This document shows positions 14,178-21,987 of a stretch of 21,987 nucleotides of DNA, one piece after another. A program made the position numbers and the translations under genes. Under the pieces are notes generated by a model. The model saw only the letters and a list, made by a program, of their open reading frames with translations, had not been told where the DNA came from and did not search any database. This DNA is from JBCCCJ01 sp039029315 (GTDB taxonomy: Bacteria > Bacteroidota > Bacteroidia > J057). Numbering within the stretch: position 1 is the first letter of the stretch; each line of letters begins with the position of its first letter. The DNA lies in the NCBI GenBank assembly GCA_039029315.1, contig JBCCGK010000151.1:1-21987 (forward strand), written 5' to 3'.

Positions 14178-14819
14178 ATGTTGAATCAGGTACTACCGCA
14201 TAATCATCCAAACATGAAACACCACCTCACTTTTTTCCTTGATACCTATTCTCCCCCTCAGATCCGATGGATGTTCATTATTCTCTTCCTTTCTCCAATC
14301 TGTAGTCTGGCACAATCGCTCTCCACAGACGTATTGCAAGTCGCTAATTGGAGGGGAGGAACCAGAATCATCTGCTACAATGCACAACATGAATTTACCC
14401 TTCCAGCGAAGTTTTTCAAACATAGTGGATCTCGCAAGCGCGTAAAATTGGCTGAAATCAACGAAGAGTCATTTACGTTGCACAGAAAATCGAACAGGCT
14501 AGCTGTGACCACCAGGCATGGGAAACTCCTGGCAACCACTGTGCCTAAAACCAATGTATTGCGTGTGGAAAGAAAGGAGCTAAACCTCTATTATCAGAAC
14601 CGGAATGTTCCCTACTACAAGCGAATCGATGTACAAGATAAAGACGGAAAATTGATCTTGAGAGGAGAGATAGAGCAAGAGAAAATTGTACTTAAGCCAA
14701 TGGTGGAAGTAGCAGGAGATCTCCCATTGATCATGCTGATCTGCTTCGAAGAATTGCTTCAATTGGCAGAGGCATTGGAAGCTGGAAAAAGAATCCCCAT
14801 TTCCCATTTTTTCTATTGA
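14178..14819 (+). CDS. Hypothetical exported protein (213 aa)
   Basis: I do not recognise this family. A hydrophobic stretch, RWMFIILFLSPICSLAQ (about residues 30-46), looks like a signal peptide with cleavage after SLA. The start is uncertain: ATGs at 14178, 14214 and 14271 are all in frame; the first two leave an unusually long polar N-terminus and the last leaves a signal with no basic residue. The mature part of about 165 residues is basic (GSRKRVKLAEI, HRKSNRLAV, RVERKELNLYY), probably mostly beta, and ends with a hydrophobic helix (LPLIMLICFEELLQLAEAL). The overall look suggests a small envelope protein. A structured leader precedes it and an ankyrin gene follows after 177 bp. Confidence 0.65.
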   Translation: MLNQVLPHNHPNMKHHLTFFLDTYSPPQIRWMFIILFLSPICSLAQSLSTDVLQVANWRGGTRIICYNAQHEFTLPAKFFKHSGSRKRVKLAEINEESFTLHRKSNRLAVTTRHGKLLATTVPKTNVLRVERKELNLYYQNRNVPYYKRIDVQDKDGKLILRGEIEQEKIVLKPMVEVAGDLPLIMLICFEELLQLAEALEAGKRIPISHFFY

Positions 14820-14996
14820 TCAGCCAATGGATCTGAATTACTTAGGATCAGCAAAAGCACATAGTTGTTTTTTGACTGTTCCTTATCTTCACAAGAAAAT
14901 CCAGAATCCAGCCTTTGACTGATTGTCCATACGCCAGTATCCCTGCGCTCATCATTCATCGTTGGAAGAACAGATAAACAACAAATACATATACTC

Positions 14997-15293
14997 ATGG
15001 GAGGAAATTGGAAAGAAATGTTTGAAGCCGCAGCAAGCGGAGATATTGAACTGGTCCGCTATCATATCCGCATGGGCGTGGATATCAATTACCAACACCC
15101 TGAATATCTGACCAGTGCCCTGATCGAATCTGTACGATTGGGCAATCAGGAAATGATGGAATTTCTACTGGAAAAAGGAGCCGATCCTACCATCAGGGAA
15201 GTGTTTGGAGGCATGACTGCCCTCGATGTTGCCAAAGTGATGAAACGAAAAGAAATGGCCAGATACCTGAAGCAGTTGATGAAACAATCGTAA
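14997..15293 (+). CDS. Small ankyrin-repeat protein (98 aa)
   Basis: A cytoplasmic protein made almost entirely of ankyrin repeats. Three helical units are visible: MFEAAASGDIELVRYHIRMG (about 8-27), LTSALIESVRLGNQEMMEFL with LLEKGADP (about 38-64), and GMTALDVAKVMKRKEMARYL (about 71-90). Ankyrin repeats bind other proteins; no catalytic residues are present and the partner is unknown. There is no signal peptide. The ATG at 14997 sits just before the first repeat, so the start is well supported. A probable 58-codon gene starts 14 bp after the stop on the same strand, which suggests co-transcription. Confidence 0.88.
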   Translation: MGGNWKEMFEAAASGDIELVRYHIRMGVDINYQHPEYLTSALIESVRLGNQEMMEFLLEKGADPTIREVFGGMTALDVAKVMKRKEMARYLKQLMKQS

Positions 15294-15307
15294 GAGGAAG
15301 GCGTCTC

Positions 15308-15484
15308 ATGAAACATATTGCCCTCATTTTTGATACAATTGTCCTCACTGATGCAGATGTTTTGATTGGACATTTAAACCAACGCTGTAAGGATTGGACA
15401 ATAAGTCAACATCAGCTAGCCCTATCTGAGGAATCCATAACCCTCCAAAAGCCTGATGAGTCAACATCTTTTCTTGTTTCTTAG
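15308..15484 (+). CDS. Probable small protein (58 aa) downstream of the ankyrin gene
   Basis: An intact 58-codon frame from the ATG at 15308 to the TAG at 15482-15484. It starts MKHIALIFDTIVLTDADVLI and continues with a balanced, protein-like composition. No family is recognised, and there is no signal peptide. It begins 14 bp after the ankyrin stop and its stop ends one base before the stop codon of the convergent T9SS gene, so the two transcripts must overlap or terminate within each other. The tight packing on both sides supports a real gene, but the short length leaves chance possible. Confidence 0.45.
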   Translation: MKHIALIFDTIVLTDADVLIGHLNQRCKDWTISQHQLALSEESITLQKPDESTSFLVS

Positions 15485-16558
15485 CTATCGCTTCATCAGT
15501 TCTATGACGATTTTTTTGGTCCCATTTTCAGCAGAAAGGAAATAGACCCCTTGTGCCCAGGTAGCAGTATTGATGCCGAACTTGCCGACTCGCTCTTGCC
15601 GATTTCCTCGCCAGACGCTCTGCCCCAGATTATTGGTGATGGTCAGTGAAAATGGGGCTTCTGAATAATTCGTATACTGAATCTTCAACTCATCCACAAA
15701 AGGATTGGGATGCCCTTCAACCACAAGTTCGGGATTCTTGCTCATGGGGAGTTCGACCACTTGACTGAATGAGTACCGGCCATCATAATCGACCTGTCGC
15801 AATCTGTAAAACAACTGATCCTGTCCAAGCTTGATGACATCAGGGTCCGTGTATCTGTAGGTCTGTGCAATGGGAGTATTTCCTGCTCCTGCAAGCTGTC
15901 CAATCTCTTCAAAGACAGTTCCATCAAAGGATCGCTCTACCTCAAAATGGCTGTTATTCACTTCAGTGGCTGTAATCCAGTCAAGCTGAACATCTTCCCC
16001 AAGTAGGACGGCTTTAAAGTCTAACCATTCTACCGGAAAAGACACAGGAACGCCTGAATAGTTCTGGATGGTTCCCTGATTTAAGAGGGTCGTTTCATTG
16101 TCCAGATAGACAATTGTCCCGGCTGAAGCATCAATGTACCAATTCAGGTCGACCGCCAGTCCTGTAACTGGATAGTCAAAACATACTGTTGCAATGCTGG
16201 TCTGTCCAGGAGTACCAGCAATTTCATCTCCAAATCCAGGCGCACCCAATTCGATATTGAACGAAGCAGTTCCCCCTCTTGGACTTGTTACGCTAGGTAC
16301 CTGATAAAACGGAGGCCCAGTCAGGCTATGGCTGGACAAAGTCGGATTGGAAATGACGCCAGCGTCATAGGTAAACACCAAATTGCTTGTCCCGAGACTA
16401 TCGCTACTTTGGTTAAAAGATAACATCAGGTCTACACAAAAGGTAGTGCCGGAATATCCGACATTGGCAAAGGACAAATTGTATGTGCTTGACTGCTGAC
16501 CAATCAGGAAACTTGGCATGAATAGCAAAGCAACAAAAAACAAATATATTCGATTCAT
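15485..16558 (-). CDS. T9SS-sorted secreted protein with a cohesin-like N-terminal domain
   Basis: A 357-residue secreted protein. Residues 1-20 are a signal peptide (ending SFLIG). Residues about 25-165 form a beta-rich domain with cohesin-like order: FCVDLMLSF, SNLVFTYDAGVIS, GTASFNIEL, SIATVCFDYP. This assignment rests on pattern only. Residues about 175-272 are the fibronectin-like segment common before T9SS tails (PVEWLDFKA, VQLDWITATEVNNSHFEVER, LFYRLRQVDYDGRYSFS). Residues about 276-357 are a type A sorting domain (PNPFVDELKI, NNLGQSVW, WAQGVYFLS, KKIVIELMK), which directs passage through the type IX secretion system and surface attachment or release. It starts 32 bp after the haloperoxidase gene and is probably translated from the same transcript. 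Confidence 0.85.
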   Translation of the reverse strand: MNRIYLFFVALLFMPSFLIGQQSSTYNLSFANVGYSGTTFCVDLMLSFNQSSDSLGTSNLVFTYDAGVISNPTLSSHSLTGPPFYQVPSVTSPRGGTASFNIELGAPGFGDEIAGTPGQTSIATVCFDYPVTGLAVDLNWYIDASAGTIVYLDNETTLLNQGTIQNYSGVPVSFPVEWLDFKAVLLGEDVQLDWITATEVNNSHFEVERSFDGTVFEEIGQLAGAGNTPIAQTYRYTDPDVIKLGQDQLFYRLRQVDYDGRYSFSQVVELPMSKNPELVVEGHPNPFVDELKIQYTNYSEAPFSLTITNNLGQSVWRGNRQERVGKFGINTATWAQGVYFLSAENGTKKIVIELMKR

Positions 16559-16590
16559 CTTGATTTCTTATAAGGTGGCTAGAAATAACA

Positions 16591-19500
16591 TCAGTCAGGA
16601 ATTTGTTCAGTCAGAGAATTGTTGGCCCGCCAAAAGCCATTGGCGTCCGCAGCATTGATGACACCATCTAGATTGAAATCTGCGGTGCTGGTCCCATAGA
16701 GATATGGATTTCCATTTTCCACTCGCCAGAAGGTGTTTTTGTCAACGGCATTGATGGTTCCATCTCCATTGGCATCTCCTGCCCATAGTAACATCACCCC
16801 TCCTGAATTTTTCATCGCTGCTCCGCCATCATCGTAAACCGGAGTAGCTGGATCGCTAAAGTCCACCAAGATCGCTTCTGTCCGAAGATTCATCGGTGCC
16901 TCAGTCATGACACTGAGGTGATTGTAATGTGTGAGGAGGAGATAAAAAGAGGATACTGCTGTTGCGGGAAACATAAGAACAGGATTTCCTTCAGCAGAAA
17001 TGATCGTGCCATTTTTTTGGATTATGGCAGCAGTTGTTGCCAATACCTGTGTGGAATCCTCTCCATGTCGCAGTTCGACCTTTACCCAGTCTACAGGCGT
17101 GGAATCCCCTGCTTGGTTCATTACAGCAGTGCTGGCTGTGATCCCAAGACCATATGGATCGGTGGAAGAGAGGTCTCCATTGTCAGTCAATGTCGTGTTC
17201 ATGTTTCCCCCACCTGCATAAGCACCCTCCAGCATGGCCTTCAGCCTGACCATCGGCTGATTGCCATTGAATATGCTATCGCTGAAAACGAATCCATCAC
17301 TTCCGATGTCTTTTCCCATGATTCTTCCGGGAATATCATCCAGAGACGGATGAATGCCTCCCCAGATTCGGGACAGGCTGCATTCGTCCGAAGCATCCCG
17401 ATAAGTCGCCCACTGAAGGGTAACATCTACGCTAGGTCCCTCTTCAAACACCAGAAATTCGTTTTGTTTGCACAAGAATTCTCCCATGCCACCAGGAAAG
17501 TATTCATCTCCAGTCATATAGGTCATTAATTCTGCTGCTGCCCGGGAATAAGTACTATGTCCCGAAACATATCCTGCAAAAGGAGGTGTCACAAAAGATG
17601 GACGCTGGTAAGGCCACCAGTCATCAGCCAGAATCCAGTCAACTCCTGCAACATCTGTCTCAGGATTGATGATGTAATTCGGGCCTTTCCAGGCCAGAAG
17701 TTTGATCTTGCCTACATTCACATTGCCGGGGCCTGCAAGTGCATCCCCGAGTTCGACTGTCTCAATCAATCCAGGTACAAGTGGGATGCCTGCGATATCA
17801 TAATTGCTGGCAGAAGCATTGGTAGATTGGCCCCTTCTGGCCATGTATCGCAAGGCAGAGACGGGACGAATGTAATCATACCAACCCTTGATGCCCCAGG
17901 CGGTGATCGCGGCATCGTGCATAGTGCCTCCCATGGAGAAATAGGTCTTGATATCCCATTCCAAATCCGATAATTGGTCTCCTTGGCCTCTCCATTTTTT
18001 TACCATCTGGGGATGATCATTTACATAATTGAGGAGAGTAAACCAGTGTCCAGGCGGAGTTTCGGAATCTGGTCCATCTGCCCAAAACTCTGCCAATACT
18101 CTGGCATAGTCTCCCCGAGGAACCTGTTGTGGGACATAGGGGGCACTGGTTTTGGGATTCAGGGTTCTGCCATTCCCAATCACCCCTCCATTGTAATAAT
18201 CATAAAACAAATCGTGATCATTGAAGTCTGTAGGCAAATCTTCAAAATCAATATTGCCAATGGAGGCAGGCGAGATGTCCCACATGACTCCATCTGATGG
18301 GTCCAGATGAGAACTCCAGGTGGCAACCATGCTAAAGGCCCATTTGTACAAGTCTGAGTCAGCTGTCAATGCGGTGGTATCCAGGTGAGGAGGCGTACCG
18401 GGATCATGATATACATGGTAGGTGTCTCCATCTTTCACAAAGGTGCTTTTGTCTTGATTCTTCAGGGCAAATGGATTGACATTCCCCCACTCTGGACTTA
18501 GAAAGTCGGGCACGGTGGAAGAGATGACATTGCCGGATTGATCGATGAATACATCAAATGCGATGGGCTGCCAACGATTGGGATGTTCCAGATTGGGATT
18601 TCCCGATTCTTCGATTTCAATAAAATTGTTGACCGGATTGTAGTATTGATTTGCAAAATCATTGGCTTCATTCGATTGATCCTGCTGGCCATAGGCAATG
18701 ATTCTGTCAGCGATGTAATTCCCCAATTCTGCTGGGCCTCCACTGGCATAACTCGTGCTGCTAATTGCTGGATCATAGCCCAGATCCTCCATCAACAGAT
18801 AGGCAAGGAACAGGGTATGATTCTTGCCTGGAGAGGTGCCGAATCGTTGATTGATCAGGCGATAAGCAGCATAACTAAGAGCCTCTTCCTGAGCCGCAAC
18901 TGAATCAGCGACTGCGGGGGTTCCTGTAAAGGGAATGGCGAATCCGTGAATGCTATTGCCCAAAAAATACTGCTGGGCTGTATGTTCATATGCAGACCAG
19001 GCATCATACATGGCCGAGGAAATATGATGCAGGTTTCTGGCGTGAACTGTCGGTCTGGCAAAGTCACCCCGAATCCCTTCGAGCAGTACTTCACTCCATT
19101 TCCGAGCGACACTGTATCCTGCGACACAGATCTCTTCTCCAATGATGGCTGCTCCTTTCTCCTTCAGATTTCCATCAATCAAATCATCCAGCCCATCCTG
19201 ATCCCCATCTGTTCCTCCATCTGTATCGTCTGAATTAATCTGTCCATCTCCATTTGTATCAAAAAAAGTAAACTGAGTCGCAGAAATATCCATTGTGCCT
19301 GTGCCATCATTGGCCGCATTGCTGCTTTCAAGATCGGCAAAATCAGGGAGTAAATCTGCATCTGCATTGGGGGGATTGACAAGGCTGGCCTGATTGGCGA
19401 GATTGTCAATAAAGCCATCTTTATTTGTATCGACTCCTCCGGCTTCTGCAACATCCCAGTTTCCATCATTGTCTGTATCCAAATCGAGTTCATTGACAAT

Positions 19501-21741
19501 TCCGTCCCTGTCTACATCTGTCAAGGCTCCACTGATGGTAAGTTGATATTCTACTCCAGTACAAGTACTCAGATCGTCTACATCTGAACCTGTAGTTCCT
19601 AAAATCGAAATTCCGGGCACTCCACTTCCGATGTCAATCACTGCAAGAGAAGGGGAAAAATCATAATTCACAGCCTCATTGCTTCCTGAGCATTGAATGC
19701 CAGTGTTTAACTCCGAACTCACCGCTACTCCTCCATTAATGGACAAGGTGAAATATTCATTTGAGCCATTTAAGTCGCCGTCTGCCACTACATTAGACAC
19801 CTGAATCAGATCACCAATTTCGATTCCATATGCAGACAGATCAACGTTTTGGGTCGAATTGCCTCCATTTGAAGGGATCTGAAAGGCTGCCGTCTGTAAG
19901 CTGAAGGCACCAACTTTTTGTTCTACAGAATCAGGAATGCCATCATTGTCATCGTCATAATCCAGGTCGGGAAAATCATCAATGCTGTTGCCGATGGTAA
20001 CAAACAACGAATCCTTGTCTGTATCGGTATTGATATCCGTAACAGTCAGCAATACCTTATAAGTCCCTGCACTTGAATATGTATGGTTTGGGTTGACACC
20101 AGATCCCATATTTCCATCTCCAAAGTCCCAGTCATAGATTAGGGAACCACCTACTGGATTATAGGTTGTTGAGGCATCAAACCCAATCAAGGCCGGTGCC
20201 GGATAGGTCTGGGTGGGAGTGGCAGTGAATTCGGCATTGAGTCGGGTTCCTTCTACAATGAACAGAAATTGATCTGCTGCAGGGCTGACGATTTTGTCCT
20301 TGGTACCACTGGGCCATTTGACGACGATGGAATCGATGACTGTATGGTTCGCCAGACCAAAATGTTGATCGAAACTGTTCATAATCCCATAGCCCTCGCC
20401 GGAACGTACTTCCCGGATCTGTTTTCCCCACGGTCCATAAGCTTCTACACGAGCGCCTATGCCATTTATATTACTTTGAATCCCTTCCAGTTGAATTGTG
20501 ATGAAGTGGTTGCTATTGCCATTGTTCATGAATAGTTCATCTGTATCTGTCGAACTCGCACCATTATAGCCACTGCCATGACCCGCGTAAATGTCCAGGA
20601 AGCCATCATGGTTCAAATCCCCAATGGCAAATGAGTGAATGTCCTTAAGGTTGAAAGGGTTGGCGGCGACAGTGAATGTTCCGTCTCCATCATTGTAGAA
20701 CAGGAAATGTTCCTCTCCGGCATACAGGAGGTCGACATATCCATCATTGTTGAAGTCTCGAAAGATGGCTTGTATACCTAACAATGATGCCCCTGAGCTG
20801 AGGGTCGGCAAAAATCCACTTCCTGCTGTTGCATCAGTAAAGGTTCCACTGCCATTGTTGAGGAATAATTGACAATCTGCATCGTGATTGTTGATGAAGG
20901 CATCCAGGTCTCCATCATTGTCCACATCTGCGAAATCTGTCGTCCAGGTTTGTGTGCCAGGTTGAAGGACTGCCGTGACAGCTACATCTGTAAATACATT
21001 GCTGCCATTGTTATTCATCAACTTATTGACCCGTCTGGGATCAGTCGGATCGGTGACCCCCAGGCGACACTTGGACAGATACATATCCAGGTCTCCATCA
21101 TTGTCATAGTCTGTCCAGATAGAGGCATAATTGCCAGAGTTATCACTGGCAGGAGAGGTCGTGGTGTTGAGCAGGCTATTGTTCATGCTAAAGCCACCAG
21201 TCCCGTCATTTTCATACTTCCTACTGTCTGCATCGTCATGACATGCAAAGATGTCGATCCAACCATCATTATTGATGTCTGCGAAATTGCTGCCTTGCAA
21301 AAAGATATTGGAATTGGTGAGAATGGCACTGCTGAACTGTCCGAGGGAATTCCCAGTGACAAGTTTTAGGTTGTTGTACGATCCACCAGCAAGAATGTCA
21401 TTGATCCCGTTCTTGTCCACATCAGCGATGCACATACTCCATTCATTACCTGAGTTGAGTTGGCCATAATTCTGTATAGTAAATGCCTGATTCGGACTAT
21501 TCTGAAAGGCAATTTTCAGAATCACTCGATTGTCCAATTGCACGATGTCGTCCTTTCTGTCTCCATTCATATCTGCAATCCCGATTGGGGCACCGCTATA
21601 ACTGGGAGAAGGGGTTAACAAACTACTTTGATTGCTAAATGATACAGGGGTGTTTTGACCCATGAGGGACGCAACAGACAGGCTAAAGAAAAAAAATAGC
21701 AAAAAGTGAGTGATGAATAAATGGGTAAATTTTGAAGTCAT
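16591..21741 (-). CDS. Giant secreted VCBS/ASPIC/PKD/TSP3 protein with vanadium haloperoxidase and dockerin-like end
   Basis: A 1716-residue secreted protein; I prefer the ATG at 21741 over an in-frame TTG at 21768. Order: signal peptide 1-28 (ending ASLMG); FG-GAP/VCBS calcium loops about 40-400 (such as FADINNDGWIDIF, DFADVDNDGDLDAFI); ASPIC/UnbV-like about 405-475; PKD about 502-590 (YDWDFGDG); TSP3-type loops about 590-612 and 742-865 around a beta domain; vanadium haloperoxidase about 868-1500; beta module about 1497-1640; dockerin-like pair 1655-1716 (loops from Asp1656 and Asp1688). All vanadate-site residues are present: Lys1285 and Arg1292 in KGWYDYIRP, Ser1393-Gly-His1395 in VSGHST, Arg1458 and His1464 in SRIWGGIHP. 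It may oxidise halide with peroxide or act as an acid phosphatase. No T9SS domain is present. Confidence 0.93.
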   Translation of the reverse strand: MTSKFTHLFITHFLLFFFFSLSVASLMGQNTPVSFSNQSSLLTPSPSYSGAPIGIADMNGDRKDDIVQLDNRVILKIAFQNSPNQAFTIQNYGQLNSGNEWSMCIADVDKNGINDILAGGSYNNLKLVTGNSLGQFSSAILTNSNIFLQGSNFADINNDGWIDIFACHDDADSRKYENDGTGGFSMNNSLLNTTTSPASDNSGNYASIWTDYDNDGDLDMYLSKCRLGVTDPTDPRRVNKLMNNNGSNVFTDVAVTAVLQPGTQTWTTDFADVDNDGDLDAFINNHDADCQLFLNNGSGTFTDATAGSGFLPTLSSGASLLGIQAIFRDFNNDGYVDLLYAGEEHFLFYNDGDGTFTVAANPFNLKDIHSFAIGDLNHDGFLDIYAGHGSGYNGASSTDTDELFMNNGNSNHFITIQLEGIQSNINGIGARVEAYGPWGKQIREVRSGEGYGIMNSFDQHFGLANHTVIDSIVVKWPSGTKDKIVSPAADQFLFIVEGTRLNAEFTATPTQTYPAPALIGFDASTTYNPVGGSLIYDWDFGDGNMGSGVNPNHTYSSAGTYKVLLTVTDINTDTDKDSLFVTIGNSIDDFPDLDYDDDNDGIPDSVEQKVGAFSLQTAAFQIPSNGGNSTQNVDLSAYGIEIGDLIQVSNVVADGDLNGSNEYFTLSINGGVAVSSELNTGIQCSGSNEAVNYDFSPSLAVIDIGSGVPGISILGTTGSDVDDLSTCTGVEYQLTISGALTDVDRDGIVNELDLDTDNDGNWDVAEAGGVDTNKDGFIDNLANQASLVNPPNADADLLPDFADLESSNAANDGTGTMDISATQFTFFDTNGDGQINSDDTDGGTDGDQDGLDDLIDGNLKEKGAAIIGEEICVAGYSVARKWSEVLLEGIRGDFARPTVHARNLHHISSAMYDAWSAYEHTAQQYFLGNSIHGFAIPFTGTPAVADSVAAQEEALSYAAYRLINQRFGTSPGKNHTLFLAYLLMEDLGYDPAISSTSYASGGPAELGNYIADRIIAYGQQDQSNEANDFANQYYNPVNNFIEIEESGNPNLEHPNRWQPIAFDVFIDQSGNVISSTVPDFLSPEWGNVNPFALKNQDKSTFVKDGDTYHVYHDPGTPPHLDTTALTADSDLYKWAFSMVATWSSHLDPSDGVMWDISPASIGNIDFEDLPTDFNDHDLFYDYYNGGVIGNGRTLNPKTSAPYVPQQVPRGDYARVLAEFWADGPDSETPPGHWFTLLNYVNDHPQMVKKWRGQGDQLSDLEWDIKTYFSMGGTMHDAAITAWGIKGWYDYIRPVSALRYMARRGQSTNASASNYDIAGIPLVPGLIETVELGDALAGPGNVNVGKIKLLAWKGPNYIINPETDVAGVDWILADDWWPYQRPSFVTPPFAGYVSGHSTYSRAAAELMTYMTGDEYFPGGMGEFLCKQNEFLVFEEGPSVDVTLQWATYRDASDECSLSRIWGGIHPSLDDIPGRIMGKDIGSDGFVFSDSIFNGNQPMVRLKAMLEGAYAGGGNMNTTLTDNGDLSSTDPYGLGITASTAVMNQAGDSTPVDWVKVELRHGEDSTQVLATTAAIIQKNGTIISAEGNPVLMFPATAVSSFYLLLTHYNHLSVMTEAPMNLRTEAILVDFSDPATPVYDDGGAAMKNSGGVMLLWAGDANGDGTINAVDKNTFWRVENGNPYLYGTSTADFNLDGVINAADANGFWRANNSLTEQIPD

Positions 21742-21987
21742 CGAATAATGGTTACACACACTTGCCAAAAATTTGGTGAATAAGAAAACCTATCTCTATT
21801 GATAGGGAGAGCAGAAAATAAAAGATTGATTGATTTGTTAGATGCGTGTTGAAAAAGCTTAAAAAACAAACAATTTAATTACGAAAATTTGAAACAGTAT
21901 GCAGATTTGTCTGAACTGCATATTTTGCTGATTCAATGGTACCGAAAAGCTTGTTTCGGCTCAATAGCTCAAACAGAATATACAGGC
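21742..21987 (-). promoter_or_regulatory. Upstream region of the haloperoxidase gene
   Basis: This AT-rich stretch should hold the promoter of the two-gene minus-strand unit, but I find no clear TTTG/TAnnTTTG pair. Three short dyads are visible: CCTATC/GATAGG (21789-21794 and 21801-21806), TATGCAG/CTGCATA (21898-21904 and 21916-21922) and CCGAAA/TTTCGG (21942-21947 and 21954-21959). Any could be a regulator site, but each is short enough to be chance. Confidence 0.3.

Noticed and set aside
20869..21369. 166-codon open frame antisense to the VCBS repeats
   Set aside because: The periodic Ile/Val/Cys pattern is the complement of the repeated Asp-loop codons.
20500..21600. Possible tandem DNA repeat array within the VCBS region
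   Set aside because: The repetition is at protein level (DxDxDG loops at irregular spacing), not near-identical DNA units.
21742..21768. Upstream TTG start for the haloperoxidase protein
   Set aside because: The ATG at 21741 directly opens a standard signal peptide with a basic residue before the hydrophobic core.

Overview
The window looks like a chromosomal segment of a Bacteroidota bacterium, most likely of the Saprospiria (Lewinella/Haliscomenobacter-like) group. The signs are a C-terminal type IX secretion (T9SS) sorting domain, a Bacteroidota-style -7 promoter box (TAnnTTTG), lipoproteins with loose lipoboxes, almost no Shine-Dalgarno sequences, and large secreted proteins with FG-GAP/VCBS, PKD, TSP3 and dockerin-like modules. 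The taxon is inferred from gene content only. I see no rRNA, tRNA, CRISPR array or intact transposase.

Layout. 1-1016 is gene-poor, with one doubtful ORF and a large nested inverted repeat centred at 725. 1017-3299 (minus strand) holds a Tat-exported DUF1501 protein and a small probable lipoprotein. 3491-9926 (plus) holds an MlaE-type ABC permease and a very large bacterial alpha-2-macroglobulin with an intact thioester motif, closed by a perfect 32-bp palindromic terminator. 10196-11545 (plus) is a CotH-family lipoprotein. 11546-12039 has no convincing intact gene: a probable terminator, a 13-bp dyad and a possible response-regulator remnant. 12040-13995 (minus) is a cassette of an AraC-type regulator with two AraC DNA-binding domains, a SnoaL/NTF2-like protein and a secreted YHS-domain protein, with an operator-like inverted repeat over a -7 promoter box between the regulator and its neighbours. 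14100-15484 (plus) has a structured leader, an unknown exported protein, an ankyrin-repeat protein and a probable 58-residue protein. 15485-21741 (minus) is a two-gene unit: a 1716-residue secreted protein (VCBS + ASPIC + PKD + TSP3 + vanadium haloperoxidase + dockerin-like end), then a T9SS-sorted protein with a possible cohesin-like N-terminal domain.

How the genes may work together. Most products belong to the cell envelope or the outside: defence against proteases (alpha-2-macroglobulin), lipid transport (MlaE), surface lipoproteins (CotH, the 206-residue protein) and secreted proteins. The most interesting unit is the last one. The haloperoxidase protein has all the expected vanadate ligands but no T9SS sorting domain; instead it ends in two dockerin-like calcium loops. 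The gene 32 bp downstream encodes a T9SS cargo whose N-terminal domain could be the binding partner. A surface-attached haloperoxidase held by a cohesin/dockerin-type contact is a testable hypothesis, not a demonstrated fact.
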